DNA of 64,000 bases, from the NCBI GenBank assembly GCA_921293015.1, contig OV121090.1, positions 992,001 to 1,056,000 on the forward strand. Reading direction: 5' to 3'. Below, one piece after another: positions 48,300-62,389 of this stretch. This DNA is from Phorcus lineatus. Its lineage: Eukaryota; Mollusca; Gastropoda; Trochida; Trochidae. Both the position numbers and the translations under genes were made by a program. The notes beneath the pieces were generated by a model. That model was not told the DNA's origin, made no database searches, and saw nothing but the letters and a program-made list of their open reading frames with translations. How positions within the stretch are numbered: the first letter of the stretch is position 1; each line of letters starts with the position of its first letter.

Positions 48300-50000
48300 C
48301 CAACGAGCACATTTCCTAATAAAATTGAGTATCGATTAGAACAGGTGGTCTTTATCAATCTTTTATGATGTGATCTGACTTTCCCCTGGGCTTACAAATT
48401 GCAAAATCTTCAATTTAGTTTCACGATTGGAAATGCTCTGAAGATTTAACTTTAGGGGATGATGGGTATTGTAACAACGCGAAGGAATGGTTGTAATATA
48501 ATTGTTACATATCGATTGTGTTGACGCGTTTAAACATTCTGGTGAATGGAGAACACATGTTAGGCTAATATAGTCTGTTGATAATTCATTTGAAACTTCA
48601 AACTTCTACTGGTTCGAGAATGACCGATGGCTGTGAATTTTGTCACATATGGTTCTGAGATATGGGGAATTAGATATAATGATTCAGTTGAAAAAGTCCA
48701 TGCTTTGTATTTAAAATATTTTAGGCGTTGGTAAATATCCCTCTTACAAGGCTATTTTAGGAGAAACTGGTCGTACGAGCCTATTTGTCACATCTCATTT
48801 ACAGGTGATAAAATATTGGCTAAAGCTGCTGCGTATGAATTCAAATAGATTACCTCTGCAATTTTATTATATGCTAAAAAGATTAGACTATAATGGTAAA
48901 GACTCGTGGGTGTCAGATATAAAAAATATACTATTTATGTCTGGCCTTTCCTGTGCCTGAATTTCTCAAGATGTTGGAAATGATAAATTTTTACCTATAT
49001 CCTTAAGCAAAGGCTACAAGATATAAATTTATATTCACAAACTTAGCATAGTCAAGTATCATCTTCAAGATTTCTATGTCATTATTCAAATATAACATCT
49101 TTGCTTGCTCCTAAAAAATATCTATTTGAACTACAGAATACAACTTCAAGAAGATCGTTTTGTAAATAACGAATATCATTACACGATTTTAATCTAAATA
49201 TTCTTAGAAAGAAAAGTGTAGAAGATAAAAAAAGTTTATGTTATTAATTTAATGAAGGCTGTTGAAAAAGAATATCATGTTCTTCTTATTTGTAAACATT
49301 ACCAAACTCTGAGAGAAAGATACCTCCCTATGGTTGCAACTGTGTATAAAGATGAGCAATTTATGAATGATATGCTGAATTCAAGAAATATTAATACAAT
49401 AATATCTATTTCAATGTTCCAAAGAAAAAGCGTTGAATTACGAGGTACATATTTGCATTTATCTTTTACCACGTGACTCTAATAATGTCAATGTTATCCA
49501 CTACTGTACTATAGGTCATTACTAAATTAAACTTCTGTCTGTGTGTCTGAATTTCGTAACTTACAGTAAAACTAATGATAAAACATTAGTATTTATAAAA
49601 ATTATCAAATATCATAGTTCATTACTGCACACAACTTTGAAGTTTCAGATATCTCCCAATACTGCATAAATCTTAACCTAATACGACAATTCATTGCTGC
49701 AGGTAAATAGTAACATGTATATATAGCTATACAAGCACAAGCTCAACAACGCAAAGTGGCCGTCTTGTCGTATAGATTTACAATATATGTTCACCTCATA
49801 CTCACATCATATCGTTCCAAATTGATTTCCAGTGTCCTTTGCTTTCTATACTCATTTTCACTTCTCTTCACTAGGATTTATTTATTGACCTAAGTTCTAG
49901 AAAGACCTTGATCTGTTACTGTACAGGGATTCACTCCAGCACCAGCTAGAGGTTTTCAGATTGCATTCTGGAGTTTGATCGATGAAGGATGATAATAAAA
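48300..50000. repeat. Old duplication, long copy (partner at 56.05-56.88 kb)
   Basis: Shares in the same order with 56.05-56.88 kb: TTTATCAATCTTT.ATGATGTGATCTGAC, GTTACATATCGATTGTGTTG, GTGAATGGAGAAC, ACTGGTTC.AGAATGA, and ACAGGGATTCACT with CACCAGCTA. The long copy holds a LINE fragment that the short copy lacks. Confidence 0.6.
48647..49560 (+). mobile_element. Non-LTR retrotransposon (LINE) 3' fragment, decayed
   Basis: Translated pieces resemble the C-terminal region after the reverse transcriptase of invertebrate LINEs: YGSEIWGI, VEKVHALYLKYF, then after a one-base frameshift LGVGKYPSYKAILGETGRTS, then VIKYWLKLLRMNSN; later EKEYHVLLICKHYQTLRERY and FMNDMLNSRNINTI (49252-49476). Several stops and frameshifts show that it is dead. 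The older duplicate near 56.42 kb has the empty site. Confidence 0.65.
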
Positions 50001-50441
50001 AAGAAATCATGGATAAGTAACTTCTTGAGATCATTGCTTTATCTAGGCAAAGAAAATCTTTAACCTCTAAAGCTGGCCCAAGGAGCCTTACTGACATAGT
50101 CTAAACAAGAGGAGATAACAAGTTTTGGTATGTTACCTTTTGAAGCATGGATCATTTACGTCTTGGACAAGAATATTGGGGTATTACGCAGTCTTCTCTA
50201 ACTCTAACACTCGTATGAGTATGACAAATGGGTTAGAATAGCACCAACAGGTGTATTGACATTACAATCAATCTTGTCCGATGCGGTAAATTGTAAATTT
50301 CATGTTTCCACAACTGTTACTCCGAATCAGATAAGTTGCACTTCTAGGTGACTTTTTCACAATGACATAGTGAGGCAAGTTATGTAAAAAATGATAGTGA
50401 ACCCAAATGGTGTGTTCGAAACATCAGTGAGCTAGCACTCT

Positions 50442-50809
50442 TGAAGTACTATACCACATCAGCTGCATCAATTGAACCCATGATTGATTGTCAGAGTATG
50501 TAAAGTAATATCAAAAGAAGTCTAGCGAATCTGTAGAATCTTTTATACTTTAATGGTCTATGATACACTGACAAATTTTACATTGAAGCTTGAATTTAAA
50601 CAGTGATGATTATTTTAACGAAACCTGAAGTACTATACCACATCAGCTGCATCAATTGAACCCATGATTGATTGTCAGAGTATGTAAAGTAATATCAAAA
50701 GAAGTCTAGCGAATCTGTAGAATCTTTTATACTTTAATGGTCTATGATACACTGACAAATTTTACATTGAAGCTTGAATTTAAACAGTGATGATTATTTT
50801 AACGAAACC
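50442..50809. repeat. Exact 184-bp tandem duplication
   Basis: TGAAGTACTATACCACATCA at 50442 recurs at 50626, and both copies run to TTTTAACGAAACC with no difference that I can see. Very recent, or an assembly artefact. Confidence 0.9.
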
Positions 50810-52669
50810 AAGCATAAGCATATCCTCTTACAGTGAAAATACAATTTACATTGAAGCTTACCATGCTAATCATTTCAACAGAATAACACGTTTTTAATGA
50901 GTTTAATTTCTACAAATTTCCACAAATAATTATTAGTTTGTAAAGAGCAACTCATTACTGAACCCTATTATCCACAATCTATCACATATTACGCAAAATC
51001 TGCATGTGGCCATTTTAATGTGAAGACCTTTTAAGTTTGGAGTGAAGGAAATTGAATTGAGTAGCCTAACGGAACTTGTACGTTCGTTTGAAATCCTATT
51101 TTTTGGAAAAAAGGTGGTCTTGCAATAGGTAATATTTGGTTTCCTTTTCGTCAGATCACTTTATGTCCTTCAGACAACGTGCTAGATTGCCTTTAATGGG
51201 ACATTAAACAACGTTGAAATGAACATCTAATCTTGTCTGAGATTGATGGAGGGATTTTTAAAAGAAATTAATAGCTTTAGAAAATCAGATTCTAGAAATG
51301 GCTTTGGCCATCTTGATGCCATGGAACTTTGAGAGTTTTTGTGTACTGAAAAACAGTTCTATATTTGTCGAGAATGATCGAATCTGATGATTGAATCTTC
51401 GCTGAAAGATGACCTTTCTGGGTCAGCGTGAACTTATGTTGTGAGAATAGCTTGTATGTACAGACAGCTTTTAAAGGTTAATGGTTTCTTAACAACCACA
51501 TTATTTGATAGAGATTTGAAAGCAATTCCAACTTTTTTGTTATCACGTCTCTCATTTGAAGTTATTTTATTCAATGAAAATTATTCAAATAGTAGGTATC
51601 TTTATAAAGTTAATGTATTTTTTACTTTCTTAATCTACTGTCATTCAAGTGCCATCATAACTTTTATGTCTACTTTACCTTTGGCTGCTCAAATAATTAT
51701 CTAAAGTATGAACACATGTACATTATGTGAAGTACCTTGAACCTTTTATCTTCAGTTTGACGAGGTTGTTGAAAGAGGTTTTACGAACAGTGCTGTTTTC
51801 AGAATTTCCCCGTGGGTTTTAAATTGAATAGAAAAGGTAGTAAAGGAATTATTATACTTGGATGCGTGTAATATGACTTTTACGAAACACGTTCAAATTT
51901 GTGTATGAACCTTGCTCTCGCTCGGGTTAATACAAAAGGTCACAATCGTTCCGTAAAAGTCATATGACACACTTCCTACGGTAATAATCTCTATATATAA
52001 TAGTTGATATATGGTTCATATATGTATATTATAATATACCAACATTTACTCAAATATTATTTTATCTGTCACCAATCAAATGTTTTAATCTACGAACTTA
52101 ATACTTGGAAAATTTTATTCAAGCAGCTAAACAACTAAAAACCTTTATTTTGATAAAAAAAACTCATATCTTTTAATGTATTAAACTTCTAAAATACTCG
52201 AGGATTATAATTATAATTATTTCTTCGATAGTAGAATCAATTTAAATGATGTCAGCATTAGGTACGACATTACTCCAGCAAGAAAAACGCTATCATATGA
52301 AAGATATGAGAAACATCTATACTAGCTTATCTTTCACATATATCATGCATGAACTCACGTAACTACATGCATCATTTATCAGAGGAAAACGAGGAAAGGA
52401 GTAGGCGTATTCTCTAGGTACAACTTGTATCGATCTGTTTATACACCAGCAACAGTGGGCAAATATAGATGTCTTGTATAGCTATAGTTGTAACTATAAT
52501 GATATAGTGCGTAGCTTTGCAGTCTCCAATATATCAGACCTTGGAGTGCTTGAGATAAAATCATCAAACATTGTTTACAAATTTTTGAAAATTTGAACAA
52601 ATTACTCCTTTAAAACATAAAAAAATTCTTCAGTAAGAAAGAAAGCTGAATAATTCAATGAGGTAGGTT

Positions 52670-52910
52670 TCCGAAAAACTGATAATAAAGAGATCATTAT
52701 TTTGCTCCAGAACTCATTTTCAAATTCAAATCCTCTAACGATCTGTACGTCATTGCTATTCAAATCATGTCAAAGTGAAGATTTTGCAATTCCCATTATG
52801 ACAGAGACCTAAGGCTCGTCAATTCAGATCAGATTGTAAAAGATTAATAGAGGCCAGCTGCTGTAATCAATAGTATAGCTATATCTGGAACTGCACTCTT
52901 GATATATCAT
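52670..52910. repeat. Old duplication, copy 1 (partner 62390-62600)
   Basis: Shares TTTGCTCCA.AA.TCA.TTT, GATTAATAGAGGCCA.CTG, AGCTATAT.TGGAACTGCACT with 62.39-62.60 kb at roughly 75%. No coding region. Confidence 0.55.
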
Positions 52911-53405
52911 TCCAACTTGACACAAGGGAGGGTGAACCTAAGAGAAAATCACCTTTTATTTTTATCAGCACATATGGATATTTTATCTTTTGTGCAAACG
53001 CAGTTATATCCAAATTTAAAGTAAAACAGTAAATGATTAATTAGGATAATTGAACAACACTTCGCGAATTTTAATTTTTTGTTTAAATAATTGAAAATAA
53101 GAACCCAGTAGATGACATTTTACTAATCACGTTTGGTTACAATGAGCATCAGTGTTACTGTAAATAAAAACAATATCAGGAATCATGTGATCAGAATTTG
53201 CAGGTATTACAAATGCCATGGTGCTCTGATGATGAGTAGAGTACATAAAGGTATATACTCAGAAGAAAGGTGGGTTTTATCACGTGCTGGATGACAAGAT
53301 TGTTGAGATATGAATGAGCAGTATTTGAGTTTCACGATTGCATGTCACATAGACCCACTCAAATCATATTATCTTGACTGTCAAGGTGGGTGACCTAAAA
53401 ATCGA

Positions 53406-54107
53406 TTAAGGATGTCCGTTCCTTAAATTTAAAGTATTAAACTTTTTTTCTAACTTGTTTTTTTTCAAAAGTTTAGTGTATTTACTTGAAATATCAACCC
53501 AAAAAATTGATTTTCTAGATATTTTAAGACAAAGATCCCTATGTCAGTCAGAGATTTAACATGGGAGTCAATGGGGAAATGATGACCTTTCTTGAGAAAT
53601 CTTAAATTTAAATTAGTTCCTGTATCAAACTTTTTTTAATATGAAAACATGTTTGAGTTAACATAATTTTCTTCCACAAAAAAGTATAAAATATATATGG
53701 TAGTGTGGATTTTTAGCCGCTACGGCACAACATGCATTCAAACATTTCAATTTAATTATCAACATTCAAGCTATTTTTGTACTAAAAACATGCTTTCTCC
53801 CACTCATTATCTAAAAATATACATGAGCGCATACATACAAATCATATTCATTCAACAACGCCTACTTTCTGAGAAAAACAGATTATAGAACTTGCTCAAA
53901 TGATAGTTATAATTAAAATTGCTGAGTCAGCAAAATTGTGAATTATTTCAAAAAGAAAAATACTACGTTTCTTAATTTTGATGAATATTTAATCAGAAGT
54001 CATCAAAATTGAGAAATTGCCGCTTCATTTTGGTTTATTATATAAGAACATTATGATTTAAGGTTATTTGAGTTTTGTCACTGTGACTGAGGAGCGAACA
54101 TCCTTAA
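53406..54107. mobile_element. 0.7-kb TTAA-ended DNA element
   Basis: Starts TTAAGGATGTCCGTTCC and ends GGAGCGAACATCCTTAA, inverted repeats with two mismatches and TTAA at each edge. AT-rich interior, no transposase. A different family from the 27.8/40.9/42.7 kb repeats. Confidence 0.65.
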
Positions 54108-54349
54108 CAAAAATTCAAATGACCAGCAGCAAGGTTTAAACTGCTCGAATAAAATGCACCAATATAACAAATAGTTAAAGTAAAGTTAAAAAATACATAT
54201 GAAATGATAATAATCAAAATCAGAGACAGTAGCAAGATACAATACATCAGTAATGTGTTATATGGAACTTCAATGGTTGTCCAACTTATTCAAAAGGAAT
54301 CATTTTTATTGTGTTAAAGAAAAGAACTTTAAAGAACCTTTAAAGGTAT

Positions 54350-54680
54350 TTAACGAAACCAGCGAACGAAAAAGTGTACATCAGAAGGGTTTTATAGATT
54401 AAGTTTTCAGCTACAATAACATGCTTCAGTGGTTTTGATTGGGTTTGCTCTAACAGGATATAACCTTTAAGATCTCTTTAGGCATTTGATAATAAGATTT
54501 TTGTATTGTGATTACCAAGTGGGATTTATCTTGTCTTTAAATATATGTACAACAATAATTCTAAATTTTAGAAATTATGCTCAAGGTTATCTGACTTAAT
54601 TTATCTTTTGTTGAATCCAATTATTGAGTTCCTCTTTTTCACGAAATGGATATGAGTGGTTTTATGACCTGCAAAAGGAA
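54350..54680. repeat. Old duplication, copy 1 (partner 59150-59640)
   Basis: Shares CAGCTACAATAACATGCTTC.GTGGTTTGAT, GATTTTTGTATTGTGATT, TTGAATCCAATTATTGA.TTC and GACCTGCA with 59.15-59.64 kb. Confidence 0.5.
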
Positions 54681-56049
54681 AGTACATCGAGACTTTAAAT
54701 GTTATATTGAAAATTAGTGCTTGATGACTGAAAAATGTTCCGGATCGTTGCACACATAAAAATAATCCTTTCTCACAGTCGTCTCCAACCAAATCAATAT
54801 AACTTTTTATATCAGAATCAGATGCAAAAGAACATGTTCGTGACACCTGCTTATGTGAAGGCTGTTGTGTTGTCAGTAACTTCAGGAACTGTGAAACACG
54901 ATTTTGTTCATACAGCTGCTTAAGAAAAGTTTGTTTCATTACTTTCAAATTTAGTGCAAATATAATGTAAAATGGTGTTCACTTAAGAAACAATCAAGCA
55001 TCATTCATTCAAAATTGTTAGTTAATGAAGAAGAAAGTATCCCTATCATATACTTCAAGATGATACTCATAGTACAACCGTAACACATTTGGCAGAGATT
55101 TATGCAACAAATTCTATTGTAACACCATGTCAAATTCCGTGGAAACCGTATAATTTAAACGTATCATTGTGAAGCGCCCTTAAAATCTCACACTAAGTAT
55201 GTAGCAAAAGGATCATTGACATGTGATGACCTATTTCATATTGCTGAAAGCCAGAGAAACAAAGTTGCCTTAAAATTTCCTTTACTAGAATGCTTTACAT
55301 TTTGTTGTTTTTGATTTTCTCATGATGTTAGCTAAACTTATAATGTTATTGTGGAAATGTGTTGACGATTTATGACCATTTGCAAAAAAGGACTAAACGT
55401 TAAGTATAACCAGTCCTAATTTATTTCAATAGGTCAATAAATTTACAAAAATAATTAGACATGGCTTCTTAAATGATATCTGCTGTTTATGTTTCACCCC
55501 TGAAATATTATATTTTGGATTGTTATCGTTTAATTTTGTTGTCCTTTGGATTTTGTTTTATGTTTGTTTTTAACAACTTTATTTAGCTCATTTTGTTAAA
55601 TATGTGCATAATATTTCTTGTAAACATAATGCTTTAATAAAGATTTCAAGTTTTACGAAATGTTCACTTTAGCTTTGAAAATATTTTTTTCCACATGTAT
55701 AAGGTTGAATAAGGTTCTAATGTTCGCCTCAATACTAGAGTATTCAAGTACACAATTCTAAAAAATACAAATTATCAACCGCTTCCACATGATGTCAGTC
55801 TAATCTTCTTTCAAAGCGATAACAATTTTAGTTCAATTAAGGCGACACCAAATTTACGCAAATTTAATTTAGATGAAGGTTGTGCATGGGAAGAGATATT
55901 TCCTTTTAGAAAACCTCATAGTTTGAAGGTTAGATGATGGTACTTTTCCTGATATGTTGTTTTGTTTTCCTTGTTTATCTCGAAGAGCCAAACCATAATA
56001 TTCTTCCTCTCTTGTTATGTTGCAAAGGGGATTTGTTGCATGGCTCCAA

Positions 56050-56880
56050 CAAGTACACGTCTTGCTATAGCTCGAGAATCGAATAAACCAGATGGCCTTT
56101 ATCAATCTTTCACGATGTGATCTGACGATCTTTACATCTGCAATTTAGCTTTTCTGAATTGCAATGCAGGAAAAATGACGTTAAAGAATTTGAGTTTATA
56201 TTATAGGGTAGGGCATTATAATGACGTGAGGTAATAGCTGCAATGTGATCGTTACATATCGATTGTGTTGTTGCATTTGGAGTAAAGCATTTGTGTGAAT
56301 GGAGAACTATTGTTATGCTTAATAGTCTGTTTAAACTATTTGAAACTATATATATGAAACATTTCATTTACGTCAAATTTTTACTGGTTCAAGAATGATG
56401 AATGACGGTTAATTTTGTCACTTACAATATAAGAAATGATTTAACTTTTGTATTTCTAAAAGACTGTAACATAGGTAAAGTCACAGTTCACAACCGTACA
56501 AAACATGGCAGTTTCAAACATGTCTGCATACAATTTAAGCTTGATACGACACTTAATTGTTGCAAGTAAATACTAACATCTATATCTAGCCATTCAATCA
56601 CAAGCGCACCACACGTAAATTTGCCTTTCTTGTTTTTTGTCTCAGATTTACTAAAATATCATTCCTACTCTCAATCGTCCTAAAATAATTTACGTCTTTG
56701 AACCAACTGAATGTCTATCATGGTTTCCGTATCCTTTTCTTTCTATAACCATTTTCACTTCTCTTCAAAAGGGTTTCTTCATTGGCATAAGTTTTTGAAG
56801 ATCGTGTACAGGGATTCACTTCTGCACCAGCTAAATTTTTTAAGATTTGCACACTTGAAGTTGACCTGATGGAAGATTAA
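56050..56880. repeat. Old duplication, short copy (partner at 48.3-50.0 kb)
   Basis: It has the landmarks listed for the long copy without the 0.9-kb LINE insertion between GTCAC and TTACA. Roughly 70-75% alike. No coding region. Confidence 0.6.
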
Positions 56881-57240
56881 CGGTAGGTCCCTTGGTTTGC
56901 TTTTGGATACTTAATTTGTGTGTTATAAGTACACATAAGTACACAAAAGGGTTATAAGTACTCATAATTCTATTCTCAGTGCAAATAATGTAAAATAAAA
57001 GGATATACATTAACTGTAGAGAAGGGAAAATAGATTTTTTTCAAGGCTGAGTTGGTGTATTTCAATGATAGTAGATTAACGGTAGTTCCCTTGGTTTGCT
57101 TTTAGACACTTAATTTGTGTGTTATAAGTACACATAAGTATGCAAAAGGGTTAGAAGTACTCATAATTCTACTCTCAGTGCAAATAATGTAAAATAAAAT
57201 GATATACATTAACTGTAGAGAAGAGAAAATAGAATTGTTA
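56875..57240. repeat. 199-bp tandem duplication, diverged
   Basis: GATTAACGGTAGGTCCCTTG at 56875 recurs at 57074 (GATTAACGGTAGTTCCCTTG); both continue for about 165 bp to AACTGTAGAGAAG with about 5% difference. Confidence 0.85.
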
Positions 57241-57572
57241 CCGATCGAAGTCATGAATGATGAGTTTTTGTAACGGAAACCTAAAATTTCGTACAAATGA
57301 CTCATGGTAGCTATCTGAAATGTCTGTCAATGGATTCAGTGACCTTCTAAACATACATTTAGATACCAAGATTATGGTTCTATGATAATTAGAACCAAAG
57401 ATATGGGGACATCCACCTTTTGGTGTGACGCTTCAGAGATTAAGTGGCTGAGGGGGGTACCCTTGGAAATATGTAAAAATGACACATTGCATCCCAGTTT
57501 ATACACTGTTACCACTCAAATTTGCATAAAAGACATGTCAACGCTTAAAAAAAGTTGGTTTCGTTCTGTCAT

Positions 57573-57593
57573 GGGGGGGGGAGGGGGGGGGGG
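57573..57593 (+). repeat. Guanine tract
   Basis: Nine G, one A, then eleven G. It could form a G-quadruplex; more simply it is a mononucleotide tract. Confidence 0.8.
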
Positions 57594-58329
57594 TGCATGG
57601 GGATCATTATCATAAAATATGAAGTAATGTAAATTCACGTCATTCGTTCATCCTACCGGTAACCCTCATACACCATCGTGTAACGAAACTGAAATTACAG
57701 TTTCGCTGGAGGAAGCGTCTAACACTCCAACATTGATGCTGTTTATCACTATCTTTGTATTGCCAAACTTTATATTTCTTCTTAAGTACTCTTTAACGAC
57801 TTCAGAAAACGATCCAATAAAATCAATAAAAAATGGACGTCTTTTATGAGAGGAACAATTATCTATCCATAAACCAGTCTTCTATTTCTTAGGACAATAA
57901 AAAGATCGTTAGTGATTGGAGCTAGCCTGAATTTGTAATTGAGTGTGTCCACGTGGGAGAACAGTGTATAACATAACTTATCTTGTTACTTTCCAATGAA
58001 TATCTTCCTTGTTCATCGCAAATAAAATATCTTAAGTAGAGTGTTTGTCTGTGAACACGTTTTTGGTTTCATTAAAATAGATTAAAATTTGCCATGCACA
58101 CAATTCCAGATCTCTTTAAATCGAGAGATCAGTGGCTTATTTTTGCTCATCAAAAACTCCCTTTTTGTAGCTGCGACATCCACACTAAAAGGATAATATC
58201 AGTAAATGCACTGATCTAATTTCGTATATAAGAGAATTGAGACTGCGAAATTAATTTTAAAAAAGTCAAAAGTGGTTTATCAACTACCTATTTTCGACTG
58301 TACACAGCAAGTCCCGCCAGGGGTTCGGC

Positions 58330-58560
58330 AACTTTGTCTGCAGTAGAGAACTGTTCTAAACGCAGTAAGATTTGGGTGCAATGCTACGCTGAATTTCAGC
58401 GCAGTACCACCCACGGTTCCAGCCGATGGTCGCAGGTTTCACCGCAATGTATAGCATCAATGGTGTTGCGGGCTTTCTTCCTGCAATGATACTAGCAGCC
58501 GCGATATAAGTGAAATAATCTTGAAAGCGGCGTTAAACCCAAACTCACACCCTCACTCAC
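58330..58560 (+). mobile_element. SINE-like repeat, copy 2
   Basis: Contains GTGTTGCGGGCTTTCTTCCT, ATACTAGCAGCCGCGATATA and GCGGCGTTAAACCC followed by a CACTCACTC tail. It is more GC-rich than its surroundings from about 58310. The 3' half matches the minus-strand copy near 23.6 kb; the 5' edge is uncertain. Confidence 0.55.
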
Positions 58561-59149
58561 TGAACACAACAATGAAGTAGACTGTCCCTTTAGATATTTT
58601 TTCAAATTGATTAAATGCAGGTATCAACTCGTGTTGGATATCAGGGTATGGCAATCAAACTGAACATGATAAACTAAAAGACTGGTCCAACAATTCTGGT
58701 TTACCAGAACCAAGGTGTTCAAAAACAATATGCTGAAAAGCAAACGATTATAATTTATTGGGAAGATGCAATTCAACGCTAGACGGCAATACCACATTGT
58801 AAGTGTGGTGAACTCAAAAGCCACATTGATGAAGGTCAACAAGATGCATAAGTGACTTGATTCATTGATACCTTGAAGACAGTTTACACTCTCATATCGC
58901 TGCCTCGTCATTATATCTAAATGATAAATGTAACATTGATTGAAGTATCTCGTTCATGGTCGAAAGTCAAATCTTTACAATATTTCTTTTTCTGAAACTA
59001 TTTGAATATTAGATCTTTAAATACATGAAAGTTTATTTCTTCTAAGAAAGTGCTGTCACACCGAGCATCTGTTCCAGACATTAACCACAAATACTAAAAC
59101 AGAGTCATAACATCATGCAAACCAAAGCTGAAGAAACGCTTTAGAACAC

Positions 59150-59640
59150 TGACTCAGAGACCAGCTAAACGTGAATCTTAGGTCGGAAGGGACTTAAATG
59201 CTCCTTGGTTTCAGTTACAATAACATGCTCCGGTGGTTTGATGTGGCTTGCTCTAAGGGGAGGTAATCGCAAAAATCATGTTGATCACGATTTAATAGTA
59301 TTGTGATTGCACACATGGTTTTGGAACAGAACTTCAACAAAATATGAGTACAACAAATAAAAAATTATAGAATTCTGCAGTCATGTTATTATGTGAATTC
59401 AGTTTTCATGAAAGATAATGTAACTGTGTTTGTTTTGTAGATATTAATCATAAAAAGGAACCTCACTTTTATGATAATATTGTTTCGAGAGATAAAGTGA
59501 TTGTAATGGACTTTGTACTAGCCAATTCGATTTTGAACTAAACATGACTTTATTACTTTAATCTTCGTTTTGAATCCAATTATTGAATTCTTCAAGGATC
59601 CATTATCGAAATAGATAAGTGAAATGACCTGCAGGACTGA
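59150..59640. repeat. Old duplication, copy 2 (partner 54350-54680)
   Basis: Second copy with the same order of landmarks, with extra sequence of about 150 bp in the middle. Confidence 0.5.
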
Positions 59641-59649
59641 AATAGCTTT

Positions 59650-62330
59650 AATGCATGGGTCTAATTGATTTCAGATTGGTTTCTTTTCATTTGCGTTGTT
59701 AGCTCTATTTTTATGTGTTCTTAATGAACATTTGACCAATTTGGAATATTTGTTTGTTGTTTAAGGATACTATTAACCTGCATAACCCCGTGAGGTAACA
59801 ACTCACTTCTTAATGCTTCTCAACCATATAGTCCAGACATCAGATAACCAACACAGACCAATCTGAGTAAACAAATACATCGAAATAGCGTCCACTTTAC
59901 AACGGCCACTACTATATTACTGCAACGCCAAGTCTGAACATTTTATATTACAAATCAATACCTGATTCTAGCAGATGTTTTCTTTCCTTGCACAGATATC
60001 AATAATTCCTCATCAATTGCCTATAACCGTCTCCTACCAATATAACTTTGCTTATTGTAACCATAAATTTTGAAAACATTCCAATACTGATGTTTCAAAA
60101 TCCAACTGAATATTTTCCGTGCTAGAATTCGAAACTAGAGAAGAATTTAAATGATACCATTCAATACATATAGAAAATATTTTCTCTCTCTATTAAGGAG
60201 ATAAAACTGACATATCTCCGCTGCAAATGCTGTTATACTGTATTACAACTTCCAAATTGAGATCGTTGTAAAAACTGTCTATGATGTAAAGATGTAACAA
60301 GGGCCACTTGTGACAGACCAATACAAAACACAGGATTAAGAGTGTGAACACATATTTCTAGTTAAATTACAAAAAAAGCTAGCGTCTTTGAAATCATTCA
60401 GTTTTCAATAAAACGCTATGAACCGTGGGGGTAATCTCATATGTCTCATATATCTTTTATATCTATTGATTTCAGCAGCTTTCTATGAATTTTAATGTGC
60501 ATGAACTTAAATTTCATTTTCTCTAAATGTTCATTACTAACGTTTTTAATGGCTGGTTTGATGAAATTATCACACATTTTAAAAATCAGTACTTGATGAT
60601 AGGTATCTAAGAACATTTGAAAAACATTTTAGTAAAAACATTACTTACTACACGGTGTGTATATGGGAGATTGTAAGTGTTAATATGCAGGTGTAAGGAT
60701 ATGAAAAAGGTTGTAATTTCAATTCAAATACAAAAAAGGGTAACAGATTTGAATACCAAAGGGAATCGTGTTCGAGATTGGTCCTCAAGGTCCCAGGTTT
60801 ATTCAAACTTCAATTAGGCTGGTCACTACGTGCGATCCGCTCTTTTGAGGAGATGCGTTTCTGGTCGATTATTCTTTAATCTCGTGATCTTTCATGAAAT
60901 ATCCTAACATCATTTCAATAATCGAATAAAAACTGTATTATTTGCATTGTACGGATTGAACTATGTGAAACCACTAAAAATAAGGATAAAGAGATTCATC
61001 TTAGATAAAGGATTTACAGAAACAGAATAAAAATACAATTAAACATAATGTGACTTGTTGCTTAATGGTTGATAATGCTAACACCATGAATCATTAAAAC
61101 ATTTTGTTAGAAAAGTCCAAATCATTCACAAACACAGGTGGCGAGTCAGTTCTGATTTCATAGTTGCTGATGAATAAATCATATCATTACCAGAGATTCT
61201 GAACATTAAGAAGTAAAGTGATGTGTAGATGTGTATGTATTTATTGTAACGCTCTCTGTACTATTCCCCTTTCGATTCACCTGTCGACACAGAATGCTTC
61301 TTAGTGAAAGGACTAGTCCTTAACCTTCTCGTAGAAAGAAGAAAAAAATCCTTTTTTGTCTTTGGAAATTCTTTTCAATGATCACGATGAGACGTTATGG
61401 TTTCACGGCTTCATTGAGTCGCTCTGTCACCGAGGTTTCACGGTTTCATTGAGTCGCTCTGTGAAGCTCTTATATCTATTTCTTTTTAATAGCAACAATA
61501 CTTCCGTTTCCTTGGTGGTAAACTTTGAGGAATTTCAAATTACTACAAAAGGAGAACTTACTTAATGCAGCATTTCTGATGTCATCACTCAATCTTTTCA
61601 AACGATAATGTAACTATGTGCATTAGAAAATTATATTGAAAGATTGATGAAGCAATCATGCTTGAAGAATTAAAAAATACTTCTCCTGAGTTCTGTTCTA
61701 TATCTGAAACCTGAAATGTTTCATAAAAAAAATTAAGAATTTAAATATTATTAAATTATGAAAGCATTATTTTCTTAGAATCGTCCTTAATCATTTTATG
61801 GTTTTGATTAGGAAGCCTTATCTTTTTAAATCCATTCCATTTCATAATGTTCAAAGAATGTGCTCGTTCAGATGGTAATAACAACTTAAATGAAAGATCC
61901 ATATAAGTAAATGCCGCGATATTACTCAAGCAAGCTAGAACAAGCTGTACGAACATTAACGTCTCTTTCAAATATTTATAAAGTAACGCAAATAAAGATA
62001 GATTTAACCACCTGTTGAAACTCCTTAAAATTAAACACATGATAAATATCATCGATGTATACAAATTCTTTTAGTGTGAAAATGAAGGCCACAGTTTTCC
62101 GTGACTGATTCAATACATTTGTCAATGAAGAAAGAGACAGAGATATAGATGTTTGATGTAGGTTCAATTTGTAGTGATCTTGTTATAGTACAAAATGGAT
62201 CAATCTAAACAGTGCCAGTGAGGATGTAATGATAAACAAAGTTTATGGAAATCAACAAAAAGTGTTTGTCAAAGACTGCCTTTGCAAATCTCTAATCAAT
62301 ATTATCCAATAACATTCCAACCCGTCTCCT
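59650..62330. other. Gene-free AT-rich region
   Basis: No credible exon, array or inverted repeat is recognised. GAGTCGCTCTGT recurs at 61417 and 61452 as part of a short local repeat. Confidence 0.4.
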
Positions 62331-62389
62331 CTATTATTATGATAGAGATATAATCATTTGAGAGATATCATCATTTGAGAGAGATCATC

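Noticed and set aside
54601-54948. 115-codon minus-strand ORF
   Set aside because: It lies partly in an old duplicated block whose other copy is not open, and matches no family known to me.
58310-58460. Possible tRNA gene because of GGTTC-like strings
   Set aside because: No cloverleaf can be folded by eye; explained better as part of a SINE-like repeat.
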